Source: Arthrobacter alkaliphilus (lineage in GTDB: Bacteria > Actinomycetota > Actinomycetes > Actinomycetales > Micrococcaceae). From it: DNA of 44,449 nucleotides. Positions 17,690-31,269 of the stretch are shown here, piece by piece; the first letter of the stretch is position 1, and each line of letters starts with the position of its first letter. A program made the translations under genes and the position numbers. The stretch is from contig NZ_JAKEEC010000029.1 of NCBI RefSeq assembly GCF_021483235.1, forward strand, positions 1-44,449, read 5' to 3'. The notes under the pieces are model-generated. The model was given only the letters and a program-made list of their open reading frames with translations. It was not told the origin of the DNA and searched no databases.

Positions 17690-18408
17690 CAGTAGACGAT
17701 CCTGCCTGGCGTCGCGTAGAAGGCGACCAGAACGCAATGATCGTCTGGCGCTGTCGTCGCCGGCGGGCAATTCACCATGACACTTACAGGAGCCACGTAC
17801 CCGTTGTGATCCGAATCGGATTGATCCACGACACCCAAAGTCACCGTGCACACGTGCAGCCCCGTCCAGGGCGCCGGGTGCTCACGCACTTTGGCCAATT
17901 CGCCGTCGCACAGAACGGACTGAGCCTTTGCCGAACGGCGTGCATGAAGTGCCGTCAATGACGCATACGTCCCGGCATTTACGCCGGTCGCCTCAAACTC
18001 CTGCACAAGAACCGATAAGGGATTGGAAGCATCAGGCAGGACCACCCACCAGTCCCGGAGGCGGGAGTAAACCTCAGAGTACGACGCCGTTCGCGCGTCC
18101 CAGGTGTAAATCGCCGTCGCTGCCGCTTCAGAAAGCTTCCGGTAATCCGTCGTATGAGGCTCGTCAACTGCGGACACCAATTCCGATGTGGCCGTAGGCG
18201 ATGGTGCCGGCGGCGAACTGCTCGGGGTCGCTGAGCTCGAAGGGGACGACGCGGCGCTCGATAGAGGGACAATCCCCGATCTGACCCCGGTCGGAGGGCG
18301 CGTGAGAACCAAGAGCACGACGGCCAAGCTCGAGAGAACTACGACGCCGAACCACCAAGCCCTCAATCCGCTCCTACGTCGCTGTGGGCGCCTCCGTTGT
18401 ATCGTCAT
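17689..18408 (-). CDS. Single-pass membrane protein, VirB8/TcpC-like candidate
   Basis: The 239-residue product has a basic N-terminus, one membrane helix (about 18-38), a serine/proline linker (about 50-75), and a soluble domain of about 165 residues (YRKLSEAAATAIYTWDAR onwards). That topology and its position next to the cell-wall hydrolase fit the VirB8/TcpC assembly factor of Gram-positive conjugation systems, but no diagnostic motif is seen. GGAGG lies 5 bases upstream of ATG 18408. It follows the sigma-factor gene by 49 bp and probably belongs to the same transcript. Confidence 0.6.
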   Translation of the reverse strand: MTIQRRRPQRRRSGLRAWWFGVVVLSSLAVVLLVLTRPPTGVRSGIVPLSSAASSPSSSATPSSSPPAPSPTATSELVSAVDEPHTTDYRKLSEAAATAIYTWDARTASYSEVYSRLRDWWVVLPDASNPLSVLVQEFEATGVNAGTYASLTALHARRSAKAQSVLCDGELAKVREHPAPWTGLHVCTVTLGVVDQSDSDHNGYVAPVSVMVNCPPATTAPDDHCVLVAFYATPGRIVY

Positions 18409-18457
18409 ACCAGCCTCCTCACCAGTTCATGACGAGAACCTCGGGATACACCATGAC

Positions 18458-19363
18458 TCAGGAGGCTCGCGCCATCCCGTTTCGAAGAATCCGCCAGGAG
18501 GCCTGATACAAGCGGCGGGCAAAGCCGATCTGCACAGCCAGATAGCGTTCTGTGACACCGAGCTCCGTGGCCAATGACTCCAAGACTCTGGTTCGCTCCG
18601 ACCCGCGCACATCTCGACGAACGATGCATGCGGCAACCCTGCGCAGCACCGGCGTCGGGAGGCATTCCACCGAGTTGTGGCAGACAGCCTCAACGCTCCG
18701 AAGATCTGACCGCTTTACATCAAGGGCGTTTTGAACTGTCCGCGCCGTGTGGCGTACAACTGTCACCGCACGCCACCGTCGACGATCCTGCGCTGACGGC
18801 GGACCGTATTGACGCGGGGTGGTGAGGCTGTCGAGGGCAAGTTCCCAAACGTCCTCGCGGACGCTGGCCCGTGTCAGGGCAATAATTGTTCGCGCCCAAT
18901 CCTGGTCAATGGCTTTATCGGCGCCACCGTCCCACCCCCGATCAATGCCCAGAACGGCCAATGCATCGGGTGGCGCGTCCTCAGCGGCCCCTGCGGGATC
19001 GACGAGCAGCGGAAGCGTCTCATGGGCCAGTTCACGACGGATGTGCGATGCGCACACGTTGGCAGACACTCCCTGAACCCAAGCCTCGAATCTCACTCCC
19101 GGAAGCTGGCGATAGTGGCCGCGCCTGATCCCGTCCCAAACGGCCATCCGGATATCTTGCATGACGTCATCGACATCGCACGCGCGGCCGATCCGCGACA
19201 GTCGGGAAACGACGTAGGACCGCACGCCTTCGACGGCCACCATTATTTGATCGATTTGGACAGGGAAGTCGGCAGGATCTGGGGACCTGCTCAAGGAAAT
19301 GTCAATACTGCTTGATGCTGGTTGATAGTGCCGGGCGCCGATTGCCCTGGCATTGACATCCAT
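18458..19363 (-). CDS. RNA polymerase sigma factor (ECF-like) encoded by the ICE
   Basis: This is a 301-residue protein. Residues about 45-115 have a sigma-70 region 2 pattern: YVVSRLSRIGRACDVDDVMQ, DIRMAVWDGIRRG and FEAWVQGVSANVCASHIRRE. The C-terminus (LATELGVTERYLAVQIGFAR) looks like a region 4 helix-turn-helix. Between them is a long spacer of about 120 residues, unusual for an ECF factor. It would redirect RNA polymerase, most simply to the transfer genes that follow on the same strand; that target is inferred. ATG 19363 is preceded by GGTGA. A frame extending to 19582 runs into the upstream control region and is not used. Confidence 0.65.
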   Translation of the reverse strand: MDVNARAIGARHYQPASSSIDISLSRSPDPADFPVQIDQIMVAVEGVRSYVVSRLSRIGRACDVDDVMQDIRMAVWDGIRRGHYRQLPGVRFEAWVQGVSANVCASHIRRELAHETLPLLVDPAGAAEDAPPDALAVLGIDRGWDGGADKAIDQDWARTIIALTRASVREDVWELALDSLTTPRQYGPPSAQDRRRWRAVTVVRHTARTVQNALDVKRSDLRSVEAVCHNSVECLPTPVLRRVAACIVRRDVRGSERTRVLESLATELGVTERYLAVQIGFARRLYQASWRILRNGMARAS

Positions 19364-19485
19364 CGTGTTCACCACTTCGACAGTCAGACGCGAATGAGCT
19401 CTGGCGTCAGCTTCCCCGGCGCCGGTTAGGCGCAACGGCCAGAACCGGTTCGCGCCCAGAATCGCAGCAAAGCTATGCAAACTAT

Positions 19486-19516
19486 CGTCAAGAGTATTTA
19501 AAATATTGTCAAGACT
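19486..19516. promoter_or_regulatory. Direct repeats upstream of the sigma-factor gene
   Basis: GTCAAGA occurs at 19487-19493 and 19508-19514, with starts 21 bp apart (two helical turns), inside an AT-rich box. Read on the minus strand the copies are TCTTGACAAT and TCTTGACGAT, each containing a TTGAC -35-like element directed toward the sigma gene. This suggests either tandem promoters or a two-site operator. Divergent control of the sigma gene (start 19363) and the winged-helix gene (start 19559) is plausible. Confidence 0.45.
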
Positions 19517-19558
19517 GCGAGACTTACTTTTTCGTTGCTGTTCGACAAGAATGGTTCC

Positions 19559-19882
19559 ATGCCACGGATCACCCAGCCTCACGACGACGCGTGGTCCGCC
19601 GACGTCGAAGCGGCAGTCGCGACATTTGGCAACAGATCTCGAAACGAAATTCTCCGCTACCTTTCAGCGCACGGCCCCGCAACCCGGGGGGACATCGTGG
19701 ACGCAGTGAGCGCCCGCGAGCCGAGTGTGGCTAAACATCTCCTGGCCCTTGAAGAGTCCGGCGCGATAACGGTAGACGTTGAACCAGGCCGGAGGCACGG
19801 GCGTTCTCCGCGCTATTCAGCCAACGGTGCACGAATCAAGGAACTGCTGGCGGCCCATCTGCAGTACCTACTTGAGGAGTAG
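19559..19882 (+). CDS. Winged-helix (ArsR-like) transcription regulator
   Basis: The 107-residue product has a winged helix over about residues 20-80: NRSRNEILRYLSAHGPATRG, then DIVDAVSAREPSVAKHLLAL and a basic wing (GRRHGRSPRYS). ATG 19559 is taken; an upstream TTG at 19535 would add 8 residues. It is related in sequence to the winged-helix protein at 20540, sharing the R-x(2)-I-x-R-[YF]-L-x(3)-GPAT pattern. Its last 47 bp overlap the end of the convergent EspR-like gene. It probably acts in the on/off control of the element. Confidence 0.7.
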   Translation: MPRITQPHDDAWSADVEAAVATFGNRSRNEILRYLSAHGPATRGDIVDAVSAREPSVAKHLLALEESGAITVDVEPGRRHGRSPRYSANGARIKELLAAHLQYLLEE

Positions 19883-20339
19883 CCGCGGCCTGTTCTCCTT
19901 CTGGGTGGAGGCTGATGTCCCTGTTGAGGAATTCTGTGATGGCGCGCAGCGTTTCGGGCGATACATCGCCCAGTGTCCGGGCGGCAAAGGACTTAACCCG
20001 GGCCGCCCGCAACGATCTGACGAACTCGAGCTGCGAGTCAATGCGTTCCGGCAATTCAGCATCGTCACCGATCAAGTAGGACGGATCGACATTGAACAGA
20101 TTGCACAGACCGGTTAGCAGGACCCGGTCCGTGACAAGCCGGCCAGTCCCCTCTTTCATGTAGAACCAGCGGGCCCGGGAAAGCTTGATTCCTTTGGCCG
20201 CAAGTTCGGATTGGACTTCGTTGAAAGTCACGGGCTTGCCACGCTCGGCTACCACGACATCGAGCAAAAGATTCAGACGACGTGCAAGTTGGGCTTGCGG
20301 AGACAATGCGTCACCTTGAGATTCCCCGTCATCGCGCAT
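19836..20339 (-). CDS. EspR-like XRE-family regulator
   Basis: The product has 167 residues. LARRLNLLLDVV, then VTFNEVQSELAAKGIKLSRA and LTGLCNLFNVDPSYLIGDD parallel the mycobacterial EspR layout: a helix-turn-helix domain followed by a C-terminal dimerisation region. Actinobacterial ICEs often carry such regulators near integrase genes. ATG 20339 is chosen for the GGAGGGG sequence 7 bases upstream; the frame continues to 20459 without support. It converges with and overlaps the winged-helix gene at 19559-19882, and is divergent from the second one at 20540. Confidence 0.7.
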   Translation of the reverse strand: MRDDGESQGDALSPQAQLARRLNLLLDVVVAERGKPVTFNEVQSELAAKGIKLSRARWFYMKEGTGRLVTDRVLLTGLCNLFNVDPSYLIGDDAELPERIDSQLEFVRSLRAARVKSFAARTLGDVSPETLRAITEFLNRDISLHPEGEQAAATPQVGTADGPPAVP

Positions 20340-20479
20340 TCTCCGTCCCCTCCCGCCACCACAGTCGTCCGCCAAGCCGCTCGTGTACCGGCCTCCGCGT
20401 CCCAGTATTCCGTGGGCAGCATCCGCCGGGCAACCGGAGTTGCTACACGGATCTTCCATCGCGATTCCAGGAGGCGTAC

Positions 20480-20511
20480 CCTGCTCCTGTAGACCCGTCT
20501 ACAGGAGCAGG
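20480..20511. promoter_or_regulatory. Perfect 14-bp inverted repeat between divergent regulator genes
   Basis: Arms at 20480-20493 and 20498-20511 are exactly complementary (inner part CTCCTGTAGA / TCTACAGGAG) around CCCG. The repeat is 28 bp upstream of the winged-helix start at 20540 and 141 bp upstream of the EspR-like start at 20339. Its symmetry fits a dimeric repressor operator; as RNA it would form a strong hairpin just before the winged-helix gene. No T-run follows, so a terminator is less likely. Confidence 0.6.
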
Positions 20512-20539
20512 TCCCGTCAACACCCAGGCTGTGGTCTCA

Positions 20540-20839
20540 ATGTCGAACATCCTGATGAATAAAACGAGAAGTCGGATCGTCCGGTTTCTTGTCCGAAGGG
20601 GCCCGGCCACCTGCGCCCAAATCTGCGACGAGCTCCAGGTCTCGCCGTCGGCGATCCGACGGCACCTCCATCTAATGCGCGAGCAGGGCCTCGTGCAGAA
20701 CCGATCACACCGATTCACGGTTCACCCCCAGCAGGTTCAGGAGCTGCTACGGGAAACAGCCCTGATTTTCGAGGTGCGTGTCATGCCGTGCGAGCCACCG
20801 GAAACCATGGACGAAGGCAGGAGAAGTTTCTCGTCCTAG
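20540..20839 (+). CDS. Winged-helix regulator, paralogue of the one at 19559
   Basis: The 99-residue product starts MSNILMNKTRSRIVRFL and continues with RRGPATCAQICDELQVSPSA and IRRHLHLMREQGLV, a clear winged helix. It shares with the 19559 protein the N-x-[ST]-R...RRGPAT-type core. Although the frame is open from 20282, only the part from ATG 20540 has domain character, and the upstream part crosses the inverted repeat. The excisionase-like gene follows 31 bp downstream on the same strand, so the two may form one transcript that controls excision. Confidence 0.65.
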   Translation: MSNILMNKTRSRIVRFLVRRGPATCAQICDELQVSPSAIRRHLHLMREQGLVQNRSHRFTVHPQQVQELLRETALIFEVRVMPCEPPETMDEGRRSFSS

Positions 20840-20870
20840 GAGCGACCACGAGAGGATCGAGTGAGCTCGC

Positions 20871-21116
20871 ATGAAACTCGAATTTTTCGAGCCAGCTGAG
20901 GCCGCCTCAGTGCTCAAGTGTTCCGAGGCATGGCTTCGGGAGGGCGCGACAAAGGGCGAGTTCCCCCATGTCGTCTGGGGAAAGGGCAAGATCATATTCA
21001 CGTCCGGCCACCTAAAGGAGATTGCCGAGCTGCGCGAGGTCAGGGCAACTGCAACACCAACGTCTACGCCGAGGATGATTGGGACACGAGCTCGATCACA
21101 ACAGAGGATTTCGTAG
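20871..21116 (+). CDS. Excisionase-like (MerR/AlpA-type HTH) protein
   Basis: The 81-residue product begins MKLEFFEPAEAASVLKCSEA, then WLREGATKGEFPHVVWGKGK, the winged-helix pattern of recombination directionality factors that bind att sites and turn integrase toward excision. The tail after about residue 58 is low complexity. It converges with the integrase, with 15 bp between the stops. Position and size support the assignment; a plain regulator is the alternative. Confidence 0.7.
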   Translation: MKLEFFEPAEAASVLKCSEAWLREGATKGEFPHVVWGKGKIIFTSGHLKEIAELREVRATATPTSTPRMIGTRARSQQRIS

Positions 21117-21131
21117 TGTTGACAGACGCCC

Positions 21132-22262
21132 TTAGGCTCGCCACGCAATCGACGATCGCTCGACAGCATCCGCGGCATCCTGCAGCGCTTGAGGCATGAG
21201 GTGGCCATAAACCTGCTCAGTTGTCCGAGTTGATGCATGCCCGAGGCGCCTCGAAACTGTGAACAAAGAGACGCCGTCCTGAATCAGCCAGGAAGCATGT
21301 GTATGCCGCAGGTCGTGGATTCGAGGTGACTTCTTCAAACCGCGGGCTTGTGCGGCCTCAACCGCGGGAACCCAGTAATGATGCCAGTACAGCTTGTGAA
21401 CTATGCGCTCACCCTTGGGCGTCGTGAACAAGAGGTCAGAACCGGGTCGGCTGGCCACTAGGGGAATCAGGATCTCCACCAATTGAGGGTTCAACGAGAC
21501 CGTCCGTTTCCCTGCACCAGTCTTGGTCGCGCCGATGTAGTACTCGGAGTCAGCGCCGCGCTTCCACGCTTTGTTGATACGCATGGTGGCAGGCTTGGAC
21601 ATCAGATCGACGTCGGCGACGGTCACGGCTGTTGCTTCTCCAAAACGCGTTCCAGTCATCACCAAGAACTCGGTAAAAGCCTTGTACCGCTCCCCCATAC
21701 CCTCGAGAATCAACCCGAACTCGGCGTGAGTCAGGAACCTTGCTTCATCCTCGGCTTTCTCGCCGGAGGGGAGCTGGACCCCCCGACAAGGATTGTCCTT
21801 TCGGTATCGCAGCATCACAGCCGTCTCCATGGCCGAAAAGATCAATCCATGGTTGTTTTTGATGGTCTTCGGAGACCTACCCTTTGCCTGCATCGTCTTG
21901 ATCCAGTAGGTCAAATGCCGGTAGTCCAGCTTGTCCACGGGAATGTGACCAATGACATCGGCGATATGCAGCCTCAGCATCGTTTGGTACGTGTGGACCG
22001 TGCCGACAGAAGGCCGCACCAAAAGGTCGATATGTTCCTGGATGACGGCCGCGACGCTGGGCGCTTTGGTTTGGTTCTTGATCATCGCGTGCTGGGCGAT
22101 TTCAAAGGACTGGTTGTTTGCATCGAGCAGCCGCTTGAGGGTCTCTGCTTCTGATGCCGTGGAGAAGGTGATTCCTTCTTGCTTACGCGTCTCGGGGTTG
22201 CGCCAGCGGACTGTGAACGAAGTCGATCCGTCAGATTTTTTGCGCTCCCAAATGCTGGCCAT
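21132..22262 (-). CDS. int: Tyrosine-type site-specific integrase of the ICE
   Basis: The 376-residue recombinase would integrate the element into the tRNA-Leu 3' end. The order is an Arm-binding N-terminus (WERKKSDGSTSFTVRWRNP), a core-binding SAM-like domain (about 66-155), and a catalytic domain with Arg206 (TGTRFGEA), His316 and Arg319 (HDLRHTHASW), His342 (LGHAST) and the nucleophile Tyr352 (VYGHLM). All catalytic residues are present, so it should be active. ATG 22262 gives MASIWERKKSDG, the usual start. A frame extending to 22394 would run into the tRNA. A perfect inverted repeat lies 20-50 bp upstream. Confidence 0.92.
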   Translation of the reverse strand: MASIWERKKSDGSTSFTVRWRNPETRKQEGITFSTASEAETLKRLLDANNQSFEIAQHAMIKNQTKAPSVAAVIQEHIDLLVRPSVGTVHTYQTMLRLHIADVIGHIPVDKLDYRHLTYWIKTMQAKGRSPKTIKNNHGLIFSAMETAVMLRYRKDNPCRGVQLPSGEKAEDEARFLTHAEFGLILEGMGERYKAFTEFLVMTGTRFGEATAVTVADVDLMSKPATMRINKAWKRGADSEYYIGATKTGAGKRTVSLNPQLVEILIPLVASRPGSDLLFTTPKGERIVHKLYWHHYWVPAVEAAQARGLKKSPRIHDLRHTHASWLIQDGVSLFTVSRRLGHASTRTTEQVYGHLMPQALQDAADAVERSSIAWRA

Positions 22263-22281
22263 AGCCCAAATTCTAGGCTTC

Positions 22282-22312
22282 GTGTGCACAAAAGACGAGA
22301 TTTTGTGCACAC
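22282..22312. promoter_or_regulatory. Perfect 12-bp inverted repeat between integrase and tRNA-Leu
   Basis: GTGTGCACAAAA (22282-22293) and TTTTGTGCACAC (22301-22312) are exact inverse copies around a 7-base spacer. The site is in the integrase promoter region and within 40 bp of the likely attachment site at the tRNA 3' end. It fits an operator for an element regulator, or an accessory-factor or integrase arm site. Each arm contains the palindrome GTGCAC. Confidence 0.65.
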
Positions 22313-22350
22313 TCAGAAGCCCAAAACCACTTTGACCTGCAGAAACACTG

Positions 22351-22432
22351 TGCCCGAGGTGGGACTCGAACCCACACACCTTTCGATACCGCATTTTGAG
22401 TGCGGCGCGTCTGCCAATTCCGCCACTCGGGC
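22351..22432 (-). tRNA. tRNA-Leu (anticodon CAA), ICE integration site
   Basis: Read on the minus strand, the acceptor stem is GCCCGAG/CTCGGGC with discriminator A. The D-arm is GTGGCGGAATTGGCAGAC, the anticodon arm is CCGCA-CTCAAAA-TGCGG (anticodon CAA), a class II variable region follows, and the T-arm is GTGGG-TTCGAGT-CCCAC. CCA is not encoded. The gene is whole, so integration restored its 3' end. Its 3' side faces the integrase. Confidence 0.95.
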
Positions 22433-22628
22433 GCGGAACACCGAAACAAGACTAACCGACGTCAGGCTCTTCACAGAACTCAACGCTCCCTGTTGCAGTG
22501 CGCGAAACTACTCTACATGCAGATAGGCTAATTTCCAGAACCGGCTCGGCCGAGCCATAAATCATACGCAAGGACCGCGTACAACTAAGATGGTTGAGAA
22601 CCCCGCCGTACGTCTTGAAGGAGATCCC

Positions 22629-23234
22629 GTGTCAGAACAGACGGAGTCTAAGCCCGCATCCCAGCCGGCACGCCGCGTAGTTGTCGCAGAAGATGAAACC
22701 CTCATCCGCCTGGACATCATCGAGATCTTGAAGGGCGAGGGCTTCGACGTTGTCGGCGAGGCCGACAACGGTGAGAAGGCCGTACAGCTGGCCGAGGAAC
22801 TGAAGCCTGATCTGGTCCTCATGGACGTCAAGATGCCGGTCATGGACGGCATCTCGGCAGCGGAGAAGATCGTCAAGGCGCGGATTGCCCCCGTGGTCCT
22901 GCTGACAGCGTTCAGCCAGAAGGAACTCGTGGAGCGCGCCCGCGACGCCGGCGCCATGGCCTACGTCGTCAAGCCTTTCACCCCTGCGGACTTGGTCCCG
23001 GCCATCGAAATCGCGCTTTCCCGCCACGAAGAGATCAGGGCCCTCGAAAACGAGGTGAGCGACCTTCAGGAGCAGTTCGCCACGCGCAAGCTTGTAGAGC
23101 GCGCCAAGAGCCTCCTGACCACCAAGATGGGCCTCACCGAGCCGGAAGCATTCCGGTGGATCCAGAAGACCTCCATGGACCGCCGCCTCAGCATGCGCGA
23201 GGTAGCCGAGACCATCATCAACCAGGTCAACTAG
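22629..23234 (+). CDS. pdtaR: AmiR/NasT-type response regulator with ANTAR domain (PdtaR-like)
   Basis: The 201-residue protein has a receiver domain at about 17-130 with the acidic pair in VVVAEDETLIRLD, phospho-acceptor Asp in LVLMDVKMPVMDG, Thr in VVLLTAFSQ and Lys in AYVVKPFTP. It is followed by a helical linker and a C-terminal ANTAR RNA-binding domain (RKLVERAKSLLTTKMGLTEP, EAFRWIQKTSMD). It resembles Rv1626/PdtaR, an antiterminator-type regulator that binds RNA when phosphorylated. GTG 22629 is preferred because AAGGAG lies 6 bases upstream; an ATG at 22590 would add 13 residues. No partner kinase is adjacent. Confidence 0.88.
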   Translation: MSEQTESKPASQPARRVVVAEDETLIRLDIIEILKGEGFDVVGEADNGEKAVQLAEELKPDLVLMDVKMPVMDGISAAEKIVKARIAPVVLLTAFSQKELVERARDAGAMAYVVKPFTPADLVPAIEIALSRHEEIRALENEVSDLQEQFATRKLVERAKSLLTTKMGLTEPEAFRWIQKTSMDRRLSMREVAETIINQVN

Positions 23235-23244
23235 CACTCCCCTT

Positions 23245-23281
23245 CGAAGGGCGCCGCTTCCACTCGAAGCGGCGCCCTTCG
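23245..23281 (+). terminator. 16-bp perfect hairpin ending pdtaR
   Basis: Arms CGAAGGGCGCCGCTTC (23245-23260) and its exact complement (23266-23281) enclose CACTC, starting 10 bases after the pdtaR stop. The stem is very GC-rich, followed by a weak T-containing tract. It could act in both directions between the convergent pdtaR and pyk genes. Confidence 0.8.
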
Positions 23282-23333
23282 TCGTCCCCGCGGCCGGCCC
23301 CGCCGGCCCACCGCGGCCAGAGCCCCAAACCCC

Positions 23334-23365
23334 AAAAAAGGGGCTCCGCCAAACGGCGGAGCCCC
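23334..23365 (-). terminator. Intrinsic terminator of pyk
   Basis: Read on the minus strand, GGGGCTCCGCC, loop GTTT and GGCGGAGCCCC form an 11-bp stem (23340-23365) followed directly by six Ts (complement of A-run 23334-23339). It lies 18 bases past the pyk stop. This is the clearest rho-independent terminator in the window. Confidence 0.9.
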
Positions 23366-23383
23366 TAAACGGCACTAAAGAGA

Positions 23384-24886
23384 TCAGGCCTTGGCCTTCG
23401 CCCTCTTCTTCTTTTCCGGCCACGGTCCGAGCTTTTCCTTGCGGGCCGCGGATTCTTCCATGCGGGAAGTGTCTGCGAGGTCGCCCACCTTGTGGACCTT
23501 GAGCGAGTTCGTGGAACCGGCCTGTCCGGGAGGGGAACCGGCCGCGATGACTACGAGGTCGCCGTTCTCCACGATCTTCATTTCGAGGAGGCTGCGGTCA
23601 ACCTGTGCCGTCATGGCGTCGGTGTGGCCCACCATGGGGACGAGCACGGGCTGGATGCCCCAGGTCAGTGCCAGCTGGTTCCACACGTGCTCAAGGGGCG
23701 TGAATGCGAAGACCGGCTTGACCGGACGAAGGCGCGACAGGCGTCGGGCCGAGTCGCCGGACTGGGTGAAGGTACAGATGAACTTCGCGTCCAGCTGGTC
23801 GGCGATCTCGACGGCGGCACGCGTGATGGCGCCACCGCGGGTCTTCGGCTTGGTCCCCAGCGGAGGAACGCGCTCGAGGCCGTGCTCTTCGGTGGATTCG
23901 ATGATCCGGGCCATGGTCTTGACCGTCTCGATCGGGTACTTGCCGACGCTGGTCTCACCGGAGAGCATGACCGCGTCGGCGCCGTCGAGAACGGCGTTGG
24001 CGCAGTCGGACGCCTCTGCGCGGGTGGGGCGCGGGTTGTCGATCATGGACTCGAGAACCTGAGTGGCCACGATGACCGGCTTGGCCCAACGGCGGGCCAG
24101 TTCGATGGCGCGCTTCTGGACGATCGGCACTTCCTCGAGCGGAAGCTCGACGCCGAGGTCGCCACGGGCAACCATAATCGCGTCGAACGCGTCGATGATT
24201 TCGTGAAGCTGGTCCACAGCCTGCGGCTTCTCGATCTTGGCGATGACCGGGATACGGCGGCCGGCTTCATCCATGATTTCGTGCACGCGGGTAATGTCCG
24301 CGGCGTCACGGACGAAGGACAGCGCAACCATGTCCACGCCGCGCTTGAGGGCCCAGCGGAGATCGTCCTCGTCCTTTTCGCTCAACGCGGGGACGTTGAC
24401 AGCAACACCGGGCAGGTTGATGCCCTTGTTGTTGGAGACCCAGCCGCCGACGGTCACGGTGGCAACCACCTTGACGTCGTCAACCTCGATGGCGCGCAGG
24501 GCAACCTTGCCGTCGTCGATCAGCAGGGCGTCGCCGACGTTGACGTCTTCAGTCAGGCTCTTGAGCGTGGTGGAGCAGATTTCCTTGGTACCCGGGACGT
24601 CCTCGGTGGTGATCGTGAAGGTGTCACCGACGGCGAGTTCGTGCGGACCGTCGACAAATCGGCCGAGCCGGATTTTCGGGCCCTGCAGGTCGGCCATGAT
24701 GCCAACGGGCTTGCGGAGCTGGGCGGAAGCCTTGCGGACGTTCTCGTACGTGTTGTCGTGTACCGAGTAGTCGCCGTGGCTCATGTTCATGCGGGCGACG
24801 TCCACGCCGGCTTCCAGCACCGCGAGGGTGTTGTCAAAACTGGAAATTGCCGGTCCGAACGTTGCCACGATTTTTGCGCGTCTCAT
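23384..24886 (-). CDS. pyk: Pyruvate kinase
   Basis: This cytosolic glycolytic enzyme makes pyruvate and ATP from phosphoenolpyruvate and ADP. The 500-residue product starts MRRAKIVATFGPAISS, with the substrate region VARMNMSHGDYS, ADLQGPKIRLGRF, the catalytic signature VIAKIEKPQAVDQL (containing the lysine of the active site), MVARGDLGVELP and the K+/Mg-site region VMLSGETSVGKYP. It ends in a lysine-rich tail. Length and motifs are normal. Just upstream of the ATG is TAGGGT at a 6-base distance, which could be the -10 of a leaderless promoter; AGG overlapping it could instead serve as ribosome site. The gene has its own terminator. Confidence 0.95.
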   Translation of the reverse strand: MRRAKIVATFGPAISSFDNTLAVLEAGVDVARMNMSHGDYSVHDNTYENVRKASAQLRKPVGIMADLQGPKIRLGRFVDGPHELAVGDTFTITTEDVPGTKEICSTTLKSLTEDVNVGDALLIDDGKVALRAIEVDDVKVVATVTVGGWVSNNKGINLPGVAVNVPALSEKDEDDLRWALKRGVDMVALSFVRDAADITRVHEIMDEAGRRIPVIAKIEKPQAVDQLHEIIDAFDAIMVARGDLGVELPLEEVPIVQKRAIELARRWAKPVIVATQVLESMIDNPRPTRAEASDCANAVLDGADAVMLSGETSVGKYPIETVKTMARIIESTEEHGLERVPPLGTKPKTRGGAITRAAVEIADQLDAKFICTFTQSGDSARRLSRLRPVKPVFAFTPLEHVWNQLALTWGIQPVLVPMVGHTDAMTAQVDRSLLEMKIVENGDLVVIAAGSPPGQAGSTNSLKVHKVGDLADTSRMEESAARKEKLGPWPEKKKRAKAKA

Positions 24887-24943
24887 ATACCTACCCTAGT
24901 AGTGTGCTGCGGTTGGAGTTGGGAAAGGGTCGTGCGCCGGTCC

Positions 24944-31007
<6,064 letters not shown>

Positions 31008-31269
31008 TGAAGACGTCCTTCCTCGAGATCGTGCGAATGGAAGGGACAACGCTGGCCCCACCTTGCCAGCCGTGTGACGGGCATAACAAAGCGCTAGTTA
31101 CTTGAAATTGTAGGTCAGCGGACAATACGCAACGAACAGTTACGCATGCCCCTGACCCAAGCTTGACCGCGGAGCCTCTGTGTGCTGCCGGGCGACTGCC
31201 AAGTGTGCCACGACGCTGTGGCCGGGGGCCTCTGGGCGGTAGCCCGGTTCCCCTGTGCCGTAGCGCTGG

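Larger units (their letters stand above)
1..22351. mobile_element. Right-hand part of an integrative conjugative element next to tRNA-Leu
   Basis: Integrase, excisionase-like gene, phage-like regulators, type IV secretion ATPases, coupling protein, SSB and ArdC genes form one block whose right limit is the 3' end of tRNA-Leu(CAA). The integrase lies 89 bp from the tRNA, the usual layout for tRNA-targeting ICEs. Right of the tRNA the genes are ordinary housekeeping ones. The left end is not seen: no second copy of the tRNA-Leu 3' end was noticed, and no relaxase gene is present, so the element probably continues beyond position 1. The IS3 fragment at the left edge may lie inside the element or mark its border. 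Confidence 0.8.

Noticed and set aside
31008..31269. A promoter or nitrogen-control operator for gltBD
   Set aside because: Only a TACAAT with a poor -35 was found. I could not support a specific operator, although a promoter must exist here.
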